From contig CM019066.1 in the NCBI GenBank assembly GCA_009667805.1, forward strand, positions 119,985,690 through 120,049,689: a DNA stretch of 64,000 bases, given 5' to 3'. The DNA is from Leptobrachium leishanense (lineage: Eukaryota > Chordata > Amphibia > Anura > Megophryidae). The number at the start of each line of letters is the position of its first letter. Position 1 is the first letter of the stretch. Shown here piece by piece: positions 1-10,836 of the stretch. Under the pieces are notes generated by a model. The model was not told where the DNA came from and did no database searches. It was given only the letters and a program-made list of their open reading frames with translations. A program made the translations under genes and the position numbers.

Positions 1-154
1 ACAGACCCAGTGCAATGTTCTGGGGAGAGTGAGTGTGTCGAGCACAGCCTGCGATTAGGCGCGACTTTGCCCGTCACTGCGAACCCAACACCAGCTCTTT
101 GCCAAAACTGGTAGAATGCCCCCCCCCCGAAACCTGTGTCTGGATCCGCCCCTG
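1..154 (+). mobile_element. possible right end of a hAT-type element
   Basis: The stretch ending at 154 reads GGATCCGCCCCTG, which is the reverse complement of a CAGGGGCGGATCC terminus typical of hAT (Charlie-like) elements. It is preceded by a C-run at 121-128. The left end lies outside the window, so neither an 8-bp target duplication nor the element length can be tested. Confidence 0.35.
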
Positions 155-1137
155 GCTCCAGTGCACTGTGACCCTTCCTCTCACACTGACTTTGTTCGAC
201 TGACCGCAACGGGTTTACCCTGACGGTCACGTGTACTCCATGCTAGGTGGTGCTTCTCAACATGTCTCTGGATAGTCATGTGCATGCATGCACACCTGGG
301 CCATGTTGCCATTGAGATATTGGACCATTCACTAAACACACCTAGACACACCTCATATGTGTATACTGTTCGTCATACTGCCATCTCATTCAAATGAATA
401 ATATCACTTGTCAGGACTGTTTTGTGTAAAGTGATATTCTTCAAACCTTGTTATGAAAGATGACTTTGGATGAAGTATGGTTTTGAAACCAACAACAGAC
501 ATAACTGGTTATTCTTATTACACACTTTCCTGTTTGTCTCAGGGGAATTATAGACACCAGGAAACAAACAGTATTAGTGTAGTGTAACTTATTAAATCAG
601 CTTCAATATTATTTATTACTATAACTTAAAATAAAAATATATTTTTTATAATTTTTTAATCTCGAGAATGTTACTAATTGACTTTGTAAATTCACAACAG
701 GAATTGCATTTTGGGTTAAACATGAGATTTTCTTGAAATATATATATCTGTCATTCAATAATTTGAAATTACTGTTTGTAAAATGTATGCCAAATTACAA
801 AGATTTAGCAAAACTGTGACCAGGCAGTTTAAAATATTATATTAAATGTGTCGTCTGCATGTTCATTGTTTTCATTTTTTGAATTGCGAATTAAAACTAA
901 AATAAGAGTCATTTCATTTCCCAAAGCTGGGGTCACTTCAAAAGATAAGTGCACAATCTCCCCTTTATGACCAGGAATCCAATTAGTTAGATAAGAAAAA
1001 AGCCCACATTGAAACCATAGCAACAGCTGAACAAAAGGAAGGAAAAGATTGCTACATTTTCTCTTTCTGGCTCAAATTGGGAGTGTTACAAATATTAAAT
1101 ACCTTTTACGTTATTATGGTCTTGCGCTACAAGACAC
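155..1137. other. non-coding, no recognised feature
   Basis: AT-rich DNA with only short, featureless open frames. I see no conserved protein motif, no long inverted repeat and no second copy elsewhere in the window. Confidence 0.5.
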
Positions 1138-1140
1138 TAT

Positions 1141-2035
1141 CAAGGTAATTCAAAGAGATTTGAAAAGTCACCGCACATTCGGTGACTTTTCGTTCTCTTC
1201 AATTCGGTTCCTTTTGCCGATCCCATTTCGATGACCCTGCGGTGTATTCAGCAAGCACCACAGGGTCCCCGAATTGCAGGGAAAAGCTACCGCAAACCCG
1301 ACGAAAACGAACCGCAAAACCCACCAAATGCACGCCGAAACCCCCCAAAAACATCTGGATTAACCCGTCGAAAAACCTGAGCAGGAGCCGATCACCCGCA
1401 GCGAAGCAGCCGAGACCACAGACGAGGCAGTGAATAAATTAGCAAAACAGTTTGTGTGAATGTGTGAAAAGTGAAACGCTGTTTGCAAAGAAACTACTGA
1501 GCAAAAATGTCTGAAATTTGCATATGAGGTCCAATGAATGATAATAAAAAGAGCTGTTACAAAAAAATAAGTAAATTTAAAAAAAATCAAAAAAAATCGG
1601 ACTTTTAAAAACAACAAATTTCAGAAAAATGCTTAAAATATCCTAAAAAATCAATAAATAAAGAGACTCTTTACTGCAGAATTTTATAATGAACGGTTTA
1701 TTAGATATTGAATTAAAACGGGAATATTTTTAACATTGAAGCCTATGGGATTCGCCTAAATAAACCTGCCGCATGAAACCACCGAATGGCAGGGCATTTC
1801 GGGAACCTTTCACTGCTGGTTTGTGTTCTCTGAATAGCCGAAGCAGTGCTTTTTCATGGGGATTTCACTGCCCTCGAACAGGCACCGAACAGGCACCGTA
1901 TGTTCAGGTATTTCGCTAGGATTTGGCGAATTGCCTGCTCTCTGGATAGCCGAATGGCCAGGAAAGGTAACCGAACGCTGATTTTCAGTGTTCGGTTACC
2001 TTTCTCAAGCAATTCGATCTCTTTGAATAACCCTG
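1141..2035 (+). mobile_element. Harbinger-type MITE, family A, copy 1
   Basis: The termini are a degenerate CAAGGTAATTCAAAGAG and TCTTTGAATAACCCTG, flanked by the 3-bp duplication TAT (1138-1140 and 2036-2038). Three-base target duplications with this terminus recur in the copies at 19656, 21040 and 26458. Subterminal hairpins lie at both ends (AAAGTCACCG paired with CGGTGACTTT on the left; AAGGTAACCGAACG paired with CGTTCGGTTACCTT on the right). The centre is AT-rich and codes for nothing recognisable, so the element must have moved using a transposase made elsewhere. Confidence 0.75.
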
Positions 2036-2054
2036 TATAACTTTGATTTATTTA

Positions 2055-2122
2055 TTTTTTCAGTAGTGCTACTCTTACAGGGTTATTATAATAACCCTGT
2101 AAGAGTAGCACTACTGAAAAAA
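2055..2122. repeat. perfect 68-bp palindrome
   Basis: Two 34-base arms meet with no spacer between 2088 and 2089 and pair without mismatch. The centre consists of two Harbinger-type termini back to back (ACAGGGTTATTA followed by its complement). It lies 19 bases to the right of MITE A copy 1. Confidence 0.9.
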
Positions 2123-2207
2123 AAATTTTTTTTTGATTATTTTTAAGTTTACTTATTTTTCTGTAACAGCCCTTTTTATTATCATTCATTGGACCTCATA
2201 TGCAAAT
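2119..2207 (-). mobile_element. inverted interior fragment of Harbinger MITE A
   Basis: This stretch matches the interior of copy 1 (about 1515-1600) in the opposite orientation, including the block CTGTAACAGCCCTTTTTATT and the adjacent CATTGGACCTCATATG. It stops abruptly at 2207, where L1 sequence begins. Together with the palindrome it looks like the remains of a second, inverted copy. Confidence 0.65.
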
Positions 2208-4070
2208 GAGGGAGGGCGGAGCTAGCTGAGGAAGCGAGCGGCTGCATGTTGAAGGAGCTCCGTGATAAACACGGTTTTTAAAGTTATTTCCGCCGCTTGC
2301 TCGCACTTGAGAAACGCTCTACGGTCTCTGGGGGCACTGGGGGACTTGGTCAGTTTGCCTTACCCCCGAAATTGACGCTCCGGAGTGGATTAACCCCCGC
2401 AGCACAATCGGGGCCTAGTACTAGCGGCCATTTTAGAAGCCTGGAAGGAGATTTCTGAGACCTTTTACCGCTCTTCTTCTTTGTGCCTGCGCTTTTGGTG
2501 ACATGCCCACCGGTCGCTCACAGAAGCTGGGGTCCAGACAGAGGGACATTCGGGACTCCATGAGAGGTGGGTCCACTTCGAAGGGAGATGCGATCTCCTC
2601 CTCCCTCCCCCCGGGCTATGACTTTTCGGAAGATGAAGAGGACCCCTGGCACTCGGGTGGTAGCTCTGCGATGACCTGGATCTCCCCACAATCTCGGACA
2701 CCAGACTCCCAACCACTATCTGCAGCAGCAAAAAAAAGGGCGCAAGAGAAACGAAAAGCAGCGCTGACGGCGTCTTTGAGTGCCTCACTTACTGCTGGTG
2801 GCCTCTCTGACAGGGATTCGGCTGAGGAACCCCAGCTTTTAGCCAGCAGTAGTGTGGCTTCATTACGACAGGACGTTTTGAGACCGGGTGCCCAACCGCA
2901 ACAAACGAGAGCGACCTCACTCGAAACCCGTATGACACAGCCTGAGGAAAGTCGGCAGGAGGAGGATGATGATCTTCCTCTTACGAAAAGAGACCTTCGG
3001 AGGATCCTGGACGAACTCCGGGAGATCCGGGGGGTGTGGAAACCTGAAGTGGCGGCGGTTCGGGAGGAGGTTGCAACAATCCGTGCGCAGGTGACAGCAG
3101 TGCAGGCGACGACTTCTACAGTGCTATCGGAACATACTCACCTGTTGGGACAGGTCGCTGGTCTGAGATCCCAGGTCGAGCTTTTGTCCCGCTCTGTGGA
3201 GATGCTGGAAACAAGACACCGCCGTCGTAACGTCAGGGTCAGAGGCATCCCGGACTCTGTGTCGTCGGATGAACTCCCAGCTTATGTGTCTCGTTTGGCC
3301 CTTCGGATGGCGGGACTCCCTCCTGACAAGCCAGATGTGATCGGATCGGTATTCAGGGTTCGGAAACCTGCGGAGCTTTCAAAGGGAACACCCCGTGATG
3401 TCGTGGTGGCCTTTCGTGACGTAGCATTTAAGGTCAAGCTTATGTCTGCTCCTGGCGCAAGAGATCCAGTGAAATTTGAGGGCTCCACATTGGCTTTGTA
3501 TCACGATCTTCCATTCCAGACTCTGCTTGCTCGCAGGCGTTCCGTCCTGTGACTGCGGTTCTTCGTCGGAGGGGGATCCGTTATCGTGGGGCTTGGCGGA
3601 GCATTGGTGGTGACACATAATAATGTCCCCTACACCATCACTGATCCTGAAACCGCCTGGTCCGACCTTGAAGCGGCGGGCATCTCGCCGGACCCTCCGG
3701 AACTTCAGCCAGTCTGAGACCTGAGCGATTTTGTTTACCCCCCCCAGCTTTTTTCTTCTCTGTTTACGTGTCACTGGTCTATAGATAAGCTCTGAGTATA
3801 ATTTATCAGGACAATTTATGGCATTTACGTTGATAGTCCTACATGCTTATGTGTTTCTTTTGTGTTTTCCTCCTTCACTGAGGTTGGGACTTCTTGCTTT
3901 TTGTTTTTTGTTTTTATTATTCCCTTATTGACCTGTTACTACTTGCATCTTACATTATCTGACTGGCTGACCGTAGTTAGTTTGGCCAGCCCTAGACGGC
4001 TGTCTTTTTCTACGTTTGATTTCGTGAATTTCTTGTTATGTATAATTCTCTAAATAAAGAAAGCTATGCA
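2208..4070 (+). mobile_element. L1-type LINE, 5' region plus ORF1, ORF2 absent
   Basis: A GC-rich leader (2208-2502) precedes ORF1. A T-rich non-coding stretch follows and ends at an AATAAA-like signal near 4051. No ORF2 lies in sense downstream, so the copy is internally deleted or is a non-autonomous derivative. A short similarity (TATGCAA near 2200 and near 4065) could be a target duplication, but I do not rely on it. Confidence 0.65.
2503..3717 (+). pseudogene. L1 ORF1 RNA-binding protein, frameshifted C-terminus
   Basis: ORF1p of L1 elements is a trimeric nucleic-acid chaperone that packages the element's RNA. The open frame runs from the ATG at 2503 to a stop at 3552 (349 residues). 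The N-terminus is polar and acidic. A heptad-rich coiled coil spans about residues 165-238. An RRM-like domain begins at residue 241 with RRNVRVRGIP, the usual L1 signature. The expected C-terminal domain continues after 3552 in other frames: a first frameshift lies near 3540 and a second near 3600, after which a readable frame runs to a stop ending at 3717. A shift within the last part of the domain probably inactivates the protein. Family assignment is firm; activity is unlikely. Confidence 0.8.
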
Positions 4071-4076
4071 AGATGC

Positions 4077-4295
4077 CTATGCTTCTAACATCACCCACTG
4101 GTTACCAGGGGCCTCGCTATTCCACTCCAACTGACGCAGCAAATGAGTCGCCTGGTAATAAAGAAGCATGTTTGGCAATCCCGCCCCACCTTTATTCTTC
4201 GGCACTGTAAGAATCTCATGGCTCAGCCTGGGTGCTTTGCCCCCCCAAACGTAGTGAGTAATGATGGCTTCTTTTGTTACCTGTAGGCCTGTCAA
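4077..4295 (-). pseudogene. L1 ORF2 C-terminal scrap, inverted
   Basis: The minus strand encodes 72 residues with the motif VWGGKAPRLSHEILTVPKNK followed by GGAGLPNM. This resembles the region after the reverse transcriptase domain of L1 ORF2 (the typical pattern is a WGGK-type motif, then PK-rich, GG, GLP). It lies just beyond the ORF1 block but in the opposite orientation. That suggests a twin-priming type rearrangement or an independent truncated insertion. Confidence 0.65.
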
Positions 4296-5174
4296 CTGGT
4301 GAGGAAAGTCACAGCATAGGAACCAAGGTGAGTTTCAAGTAGTCTAAGGATAAAGCAGGTGATGAAGAGAATAATGTGGTGCTCAGAAGGTATTAATAAA
4401 TAACCATTCTGTTTTCTCTCACCTACTGTTTTTTAGCCTAGCAAGCTCCTTTAAGACTTTTGTGCTTGTTTGATTATTTGCACCGAGAAAGTATGTTTCT
4501 TTCCACATAACCAATAACACATTACCGAGAGATGCTATTGTGCAGCTGAAATACAAAAGTGCTCTTTTTCTCAAGATTTATTCATTTCATTTGATTTATT
4601 TTACACCATATCTTCTAAGACCACTGCTCTTGTATGGTCTTACATCTTTACATTACGGTTTTTGTATGTGTAAGAAGAGCCAAGCTACATCTTGACCATT
4701 AGAGACTTTTAAGTGCTGACACTTTGAATAACCTGCTATCCTCTATCATCATTTTTTACATTTGCAGCTGCTTTTGACCCTGTTTTGACCCTGTTAGAAC
4801 AGTTTTACTTTCTGGTGCCCCAACCTTGGCCTCTCTGGACTACTATCCATTCATCTGTCTTTTCCTCGCTTTAGAAATCTAAACCGTAAGCCGGTTATTC
4901 CATTTTTCCTGCTAAACCTAATTTTGACCTATATTCTGCTTGAAGGAATCATATCCTCCCATGGTGGCAACATGCTTTATATGCATCGTCCTTAGTATAA
5001 ACACTCTTCAATAATTCAGAATTATCCCTCCTGGAAATAAGATTGTGGGTTGTAGACTATACAGTAAATCCCAAAAGAATGCAACATATTATCCAGCAGT
5101 GATAAAAATGTAGAAATCAAGTCTGTTAGGCTATACAGTACATCGGGCAAGTATTATTATTCTAGACAAGTCGC
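4296..5174. other. non-coding, no recognised feature
   Basis: AT-rich sequence with no motif-bearing open frame and no visible copy elsewhere in the window. Confidence 0.45.
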
Positions 5175-5513
5175 CTTTCCATATATTAGTTTCTGTGAAG
5201 TTTTACTTTATAGCATATTCTTAAATTGTAATTTAAAGCTAAATGAATTCTAATATTATAACTTCAGTGACATATAAAATGTATAATTCTTATACTGATG
5301 TTCTGTTTTCAAATATATGCAAAAGTGTCATTGACTATACTGACAAAGATTTTTTTTTAATTCAGGTGCCCCGTAATTATTTTAATTGGAAATACTTAAT
5401 AAAACAAAATTGCTAGGCACTGTCTGAATAATAGTGAATATAATTTATGTTGAGTTGTCTGGACAAGTATAACTAGAAAGCGGAATATTTTATTGCATTA
5501 ACAAGAGGGACTT
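5175..5513 (+). repeat. dispersed 0.34-kb duplicated segment, copy 1
   Basis: Nearly identical to 15120-15455, about 10 kb away and in the same orientation; it starts at ATATATTAG and ends at GGACTT. The differences are a handful of single-base changes and one-base indels in the T-run. I see no inverted termini. It could be a fragment of an unrecognised retroposon or a small segmental duplication. Confidence 0.75.
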
Positions 5514-5857
5514 AAGTTAAATATCATTAAGTTGCCTTTTTTTGCTTTCGCTCACTGTTGATCTCTCAGTACTTTTCATTTAATTTCACAAGGATTAAGT
5601 TTAACAAATATTTGGCTATATTCCAACGCTGATGTAAATGTAAACAGAGCTGTTGTAAACCTAGCAAAACCTTAGACTATGTGCTCTAGTCGGCAGATGA
5701 CGATGAAAGGGAGACAGTAAGGGAAACACTTTGTTGCAAGCCGATTTCCCTGTATTAACAGCTGGCTGCAGAATGGAATGCAGATGCAGCCTGATAGCAG
5801 CACCACGCACTGCTACTGGTATCACCTCCAAGATTCCATAGGACTCCATGGAGCCCA

Positions 5858-6777
5858 GTGTCTCCCTGCCACAAGATTAACACTAGCTTGCATTTGTGTA
5901 AGGAATCCTTACTGGCGTTCAAGCAACCCCCAAACCTGATGCAAAAACTGGTCTGCAGCAAACTCACTCAGGAACCGGATGACGTACAGAATGGGACCAA
6001 ATGCTGCAACAAATCCCACTGCAAACGGTGCCAACATATACAGTCAGGTCCAGAAATATTGGGACATTGACACAATTCTAACATCTTTGGCTGTGATTGA
6101 CTGCAAAGGATTTGCAACCAAGTATTAAAAAGGGAAAGTTTGATTTATGATTATTATTCTGTCCCATTACTTTTGGTCCCTTAACAATTGGGAGGCATAT
6201 CTGCAAACTGCTGTAAATCCTACACCGTTCACCTGAGTTGGATGTACATACCCTCAAATTAAAGCTGACAGTCTGCAGTTAAAGCACATTGTGTTTGCTT
6301 CATTCCAACTCCATTGTGGTGGTGTATAGAGCCAAAGATGTTAGAATTGTGTCGATGTCCCAATATTTCTGGACTTGACTGTATTTGACTGCAGCACTGC
6401 CCGGCACAACAACATACAACATCAAGGGCTCGTACCTCTGCACGTATGCCAATGTGGTATACATGATCCAGTGCACGGCCTGTGAAAAGGGATGCTATAT
6501 TGGTGAAACTAGCCTTAAACTAAATCTCAGGATGAACCAGCACAGACACTCCATCAAGAACCACCAGGATAATATATATTGTACCCCGGTGGGACATCAC
6601 TTCAATCTAACAGGCCACTCCATCCAAAACCTCAGAATTAAAATCCTCAAAGGACATTTTAAAGACCACAGTGAACGCAAAACATATGAAATGAAAATGA
6701 TCACATATTTCAACACTATAGAAAAAGGACTCAATGTAGATTCCAGTTTTTTAACCCATTATCATAACGTCACATAA
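5858..6777 (+). pseudogene. Penelope-like GIY-YIG endonuclease, disrupted
   Basis: Penelope-like proteins join a reverse transcriptase to a GIY-YIG nuclease that nicks target DNA. Upstream of the MITE the frame ends with a Cys-rich linker (CCNKSHCKRC). Downstream, a 130-residue frame (6385-6777) holds the nuclease: VVYMIQC supplies the GIY-like strand (about residues 24-30), YIG is at 38-40, and the basic NQHR motif is at 51-54. The frame ends at a natural-looking C-terminus (THYHNVT). The MITE insertion and a one-base discrepancy at its site break continuity, and everything upstream of the linker is lost. The minus-strand copy at 40214-40731 is a close relative. Confidence 0.75.
6041..6381. 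mobile_element. Tc1/mariner-type MITE with long inverted termini
   Basis: TA duplications flank it (6039-6040 and 6382-6383). The ends, CAGTCAGGTCCAGAAATATT and its near-complement ending GGACTTGACTG, pair over about 55 bases. The 341-bp interior is non-coding. It sits inside the Penelope linker region, so it is the younger insertion. Confidence 0.85.
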
Positions 6778-7083
6778 TATTCAGAATTCTGGTTGGGGGT
6801 TTGTTTTTCTGTTTACTTTTTTCTTCTTCTTCTGTGTCTTCTTCAGACTTCACTGATTTGTTTATTTATTTATTTTCTTTCACTTTCCCTTTGAAGTGGT
6901 CTTGATCTTATAACTGTTGTCTTATGGGCCTGAGATCCCTCAATGACTTTTTTTTCCCCCTTTTTTCTTTCCCCACTCTGACCATGCCATTTGGCGATTT
7001 ACAGCATCTAACACCCCCACCCATGTGCCCGATTAATGTCTTAACGTTTAATTCTATTATTTTGCTCAGTATAGCTTCCAGAC

Positions 7084-7115
7084 CTGAAGAAGAGAGGAAT
7101 ACTCTCGAAAGCTTG
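7084..7115 (+). ncRNA. hammerhead-like hairpin A (Penelope tail)
   Basis: CTGAAGA (7084-7090), one spacer base, then stem GAGAG (7092-7096) pairing with CTCTC (7102-7106) around a 5-base loop, then GAAA (7107-7110). This order matches helix II and both core boxes of a hammerhead ribozyme except for the extra base. Self-cleavage is not shown. Confidence 0.5.
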
Positions 7116-7452
7116 TATTTTAAATGTAACGTTAGTCCAATAAAAAAGGTAGCACTACAGACTGCTATACTCTTGAATCCAGAACAAGCGTACGAAGATG
7201 CCAATGGAATGCTCGTAACCAAACCAGTGCTTCTGGTACCTTAGTACTGTTTTACACTAAATGTAGACTTCTCAGCCTGGTTATCCTCTCTACCTGTCTC
7301 CATCTCAGTATCATAACATCCTAACCAGCTATTCCACTCCTCACTAGAGAATCAGGTGTATTCCATCTACCCTGAGTTACTCCCCAGAAAAGGAAGTCAC
7401 TCCCTTAGCAAGAAGCTTCTGCATTGAGTAGTTTTTCTACCTGAATGAAGTA

Positions 7453-7634
7453 CCGTATTTTCTGGAGTATAAGACGACCGGGTATATAAGACGACTCCCT
7501 AATTTTCCAGTTAAAAAATAGGTTTTGGGCTATACTCGTCATATTGTATTGTATATCCCGCGTATAAGACGACCCCCAATTTTTGGGGGATGTTTTTAAG
7601 TATAAAAAGTAGTCTTATACACCAGAAAATACTG
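7453..7634. mobile_element. short MITE with TA duplications
   Basis: The ends CCGTATTTTCTGGAGTATAA and the complement-like TTATACACCAGAAAATACTG are flanked by TA at 7451-7452 and 7635-7636. The interior repeats the phrase GTATAAGACGAC several times, and the element is non-coding. The TA duplication and termini suggest mobilisation by a Tc1/mariner-type transposase. Confidence 0.7.
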
Positions 7635-7671
7635 TACATCCCATGTCCTGCTTCTCCAGCCTCCTTTGGAA

Positions 7672-7905
7672 CCTCAGCTTCCAAGCCTCCTCAATGACCC
7701 AGGCTTCCAAGCCTTCTCCTGCAAACCCCGGTATCTACAGCTTCTCTTGCAAACCCCAGTATTTACAGCTTCTCCTAAAAACCCCGCTAGCAACAGTTTC
7801 TCCTGCTAACCCCGGTACCCAGTTTCTCCTAGAACCTCAGTATCCAGTTTCTCCTGCAAACTCAGTATCCAGCTCCTCCTGCAACCCTGGTACCTCCAGT
7901 ATCTA
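7672..7905 (+). repeat. degenerate CT-rich minisatellite
   Basis: Imperfect tandem units of roughly 25-35 bases built around TTCTCCTGCAAACCCCAG and TATCCAG. The copies are visibly diverged and differ in length. Confidence 0.6.
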
Positions 7906-8316
7906 CTTACAGTGGACAATATATATTCCCATTAATCTCAGCCATCTACATATTCACCATAGCCCTCTGTAGTTATTCTTAGTCACCCCTGCCTCTGCTT
8001 CAACTCTGTCCTGTTAGTCTTCTTGTGACCCCTTTGTATCCATTGTGCATATGTGTATCAGTTCCATTCTTGTCTTGCCCCATCTATGTCCTGTGCCCTA
8101 TGTTCTTAGTCATTCAGCTTTGCTTCCTTATATTCTAGTTAAATCTCAGCTTCCCTTTACCCAGGTTCAGCCATCCCCAGTATCTCGCCTTATCCCTTGT
8201 TTATTTGCTTGTGTCCTACTATTATAATAAACTTATATTGTGTTCCCACTAGAACTGCCCTTTGTCTCTGTGTTGCTGCTCACTGGGCTCAGACCCCCAT
8301 ACTCCTGACAATTTAT
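7906..8316 (+). other. possible LTR-like remnant
   Basis: Pyrimidine-rich DNA leading to AATAAACTTATATTG (about 8226) and a stretch ending ACTCCTGACA. The arrangement resembles the R-U5 part of an LTR and parallels 15456-15976, which also has AATAAACTTTG and ends GTGACA. No partner LTR or coding part is seen. Low confidence. Confidence 0.25.
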
Positions 8317-8433
8317 GAGATTGTGCAGAAGCAGCATATGAAGTGTGGAGAGAAACTGGGAGATATTTATTCCTCGCACTTCTTTGCAATATCAGACTGT
8401 CCCCAAATCTGGTTTCATTTAAACACTCCCTAA

Positions 8434-8745
8434 AGACCCTTCTGTTTAGGGAAGCCTACCACCTGACTCCGTAACAAGACATCTGACCGACCCAAAAGTG
8501 GTCTTCACCTCTCCCTGCATTAACAGCTTATCAGTGCAGCCCCCCTCTTGTTTTTCTCCCCCTCACCCATATAGATTGTAAATTCACACGAGAATGGGGC
8601 CCTCGTGTCCTCCTGTATCTGCTGGCAGGAATACTGACCTGTCTCCTGTATGTATTGTAGAATTGTCCTGCCTTTACCCATTGCACCTTGTACAGTGCTG
8701 CGGAATGTGTTGGCGCTTAATAAATAATAAAAAAATATAATAATA
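8434..8745 (+). mobile_element. L2-type LINE 3' end
   Basis: Begins with a short in-frame remnant reading FREAYHLTP before a stop, which matches the C-terminus of L2-type reverse transcriptases. The 3' untranslated region follows and ends in TGTTGGCGCTTAATAAATAA. Four further copies of this tail lie at 25630, 40878 (minus), 59370 and 61483 (minus). Confidence 0.75.
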
Positions 8746-8759
8746 ATTCCCAGCCTCGT

Positions 8760-9275
8760 GCTACTCACAGTGAGAGGAGGCAGCAGATCGTGCCACTTTT
8801 TCCATCATGGGATCATGGAATACAAGGTGAGTATGAGATTTTTTTGGTATATTTATTTTATTGTGATAAGTGATTTTGCAAAAGCAGAATCACTTAATGC
8901 AACATCCTGGGAGTCAGTATTTCTTAGAGATACTGACTCCAGAATAGAAGAATGAGCTACCATGGAACAGCTCATTCATATACTCCCGGGTGCAAATTAA
9001 CACCTCCTATACAAGGTATAGGAGACATTAATTTACAATAAGGACACAGTATAACTGAGCTGCAAGCAAAGCTTGTAACAGGTTTGGAATAACTTGACCA
9101 GCCATTAAGATATTATCCGGAGTTGAGATATATTGGCTCCAGATGATATCGTAACAGCAATTGTTTAATATGGATCTGGTAAGTTTACAACTGCTCTGGT
9201 TAAGATTACACCAGGTTTGGAACTGGTTACTCACACTGTATATGACACAGACTATCTCTGCCTGTATGCTAATAA
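8760..9275. repeat. non-coding DNA with dispersed-repeat pieces
   Basis: Two pieces recur elsewhere. Positions 9013-9100 (TATAGGAGAC, then AGCTGCAA and CAGGTTTGGAAT) resemble 19530-19620. Positions 9181-9215 (AAGTTTACAACTGCTCTGG) match the arms of the hairpin at 32198-32293. No gene is seen. Confidence 0.5.
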
Positions 9276-9537
9276 TGCAGACCCCTTGTGAAATTATGCA
9301 AAATAAGGGACACCATCTAGTGTTTAGAACCTTTCATCCATGCAAAATGTCTGTAAAGGAAAATTTAACGCATGGGAATTTAAATATGAGCAAATTTACA
9401 ATGTTTTAATCTTTTTTTCTCCAAAAAGTGCTTTGTGGTTAAGGCCTTTTGAAAATTATATACCTGTTTGGAACAATAGCAGTCAGGCAAAGTAAAAGCA
9501 CAACTCCTCCCACAAGCTCGATGTTACCACCATTAAT
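9276..9537 (+). repeat. 262-bp direct duplication, left copy
   Basis: Matches 10837-11098 over its whole 262 bases with about five substitutions. The two copies bracket the insertion at 9538-10836 exactly, which is the geometry of a very long target-site duplication. Confidence 0.9.
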
Positions 9538-9580
9538 GTTTGGAGATTTTTTTGGACAATAGTGCACCTAAATATACCGA

Positions 9581-9611
9581 CTGAGGAAGGCTGTTAATGC
9601 CGAAACGCGTC
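9581..9611 (+). ncRNA. hammerhead-like hairpin C
   Basis: CTGAGGA (9581-9587), one spacer base, stem GGC (9589-9591) with GCC (9599-9601), then GAAA (9602-9605) and CGCGTC. The core boxes match the other hairpins in the window, while the stem sequence differs and still pairs. Confidence 0.45.
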
Positions 9612-10057
9612 TCGGTAACGCATCTGTCCATTTTTTAATATGCAATAAATTTTTTAATAAATTTTATATGGTTTATATTCTATTGACTACTCTCCTTTGA
9701 TATATACTTGCCACCGCTTGGAAGCTCCTGATATCTGGCCCTCAGACGGTTGAGAAGAGGTTCTGGGTATCCACCATAGTGTACCTGGCGCTGTATTGAG
9801 TGAGCCTGTGTGGAAGAGGCTCCATATCTGGTGAGTTCAATACATTATGACCTCTTTTTTATCATAATACGGTAATATACTATGGGAGCGCTGTCTATTA
9901 TCTTATTGTAGCCATCGCAACCAGAGTTGAAGATTTAAGAAGGGATACGCCACCCTCTATATGGCTGGAAGCTCCTAAACCTAGAGCCAGGGATTTTTTG
10001 GGCTCTTATAAATGTGAGTTTCCATATTCCTACGAGTGATTTATTTGCCATATTTAA

Positions 10058-10323
10058 CCCTTTCACTGCTGAGGACGTGTGGGGAACGTCCTCATTGACT
10101 CCTAAGGAAAGACATGGGTGGAGATATTGAGGTTCAAAGAAACCCCTATCTCCCAAATGTTTTCAGCAAGCAGGGTCATGTTTGATATCATTAGAAAGGC
10201 CAAAGCATTAGCCTTTCCAATGATACCAAACATGACCAGGTTTAAAGTAAAGAAAAAAAATAATAATAAAAAAAAGGAAAAATTTGTTTTTTTAAGATGT
10301 GAAATGGCTCAGCAGTGAAGGGG
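10058..10323. mobile_element. TTAA-flanked piggyBac-like MITE (a)
   Basis: TTAA at 10054-10057 and 10324-10327 brackets a 266-bp element with ends CCCTTTCACTGCTGAGG and CTCAGCAGTGAAGGGG. An internal inverted repeat (GTCATGTTTG paired near 10175 and 10230) fills the centre. The TTAA target and CCC start are the piggyBac superfamily signature. Confidence 0.85.
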
Positions 10324-10836
10324 TTAATTGGGATTTTCTGCACGATTATTTCTTCATTTTTTTCTCTCCCCTCCAAATTATTATTTTTTTTTTTCCTTTC
10401 TCTCACTTTTTTCTCCTTTCTGGCTATCCTCTCCACTATTGAGAGACGGCAAGAGATACACAGACCAAGAAAGGAGGACTATATTTGTGCATCGCTTGAA
10501 CATAAAGAGAAGTCAATTTTAAGGAATTTTTCCAACTGGTATTCATACTGTTGTACTGGATATCATTGAATTTGCACATTTTGCACATTCGGACACTGTT
10601 GCACTTTATAGACTCTCTTATACCCATCGCACTGCTGGAATTTTATATATTGTTGCACTTTACTGTGTTCTATGGCACATTGCACTTTTATATGTGTACA
10701 TTGATTGAATATTTGTCACCTTAAGATTGAAGCACTTTAAGACTGAAGCACTTTATGTTTGATATACCTCTTTGTTGAAGTCTACCTTTAAATCTATTTT
10801 TGATGCGCTACAAAGGTTCTATCAATAATTTAATAT

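Larger units (their letters stand above)
5640..7255 (+). mobile_element. Penelope-like retroelement (copy 1), 5'-truncated
   Basis: The element retains only the linker and endonuclease part of the Penelope polyprotein plus a 3' tail. A Tc1-type MITE inserted at 6041-6381 splits it. The tail carries a small hairpin at 7084-7115 and the phrase GTCCAATAAAAAAGGTA. Remnants of this tail type recur at 29731, 39373 and 59990. No reverse transcriptase domain remains. Confidence 0.75.
9538..10836 (+). mobile_element. Penelope-type insertion between 262-bp duplications
   Basis: The 1.3-kb insert carries the CTGAGGA-hairpin-GAAACGCGTC motif near its left end, followed by AATAAA-like signals, and contains no long frame. 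A TTAA element (10058-10323) is inserted inside it. The right part repeats the phrase TTGCACTTTA. Assignment to the Penelope group rests on the hairpin motif shared with the endonuclease-bearing copies, so it is an inference. Confidence 0.5.

Noticed and set aside
7084..7115. Calling the hairpins canonical active hammerhead ribozymes
   Set aside because: An extra base separates the CTGANGA box from helix II and helix III is not clearly formed; kept as hammerhead-like.
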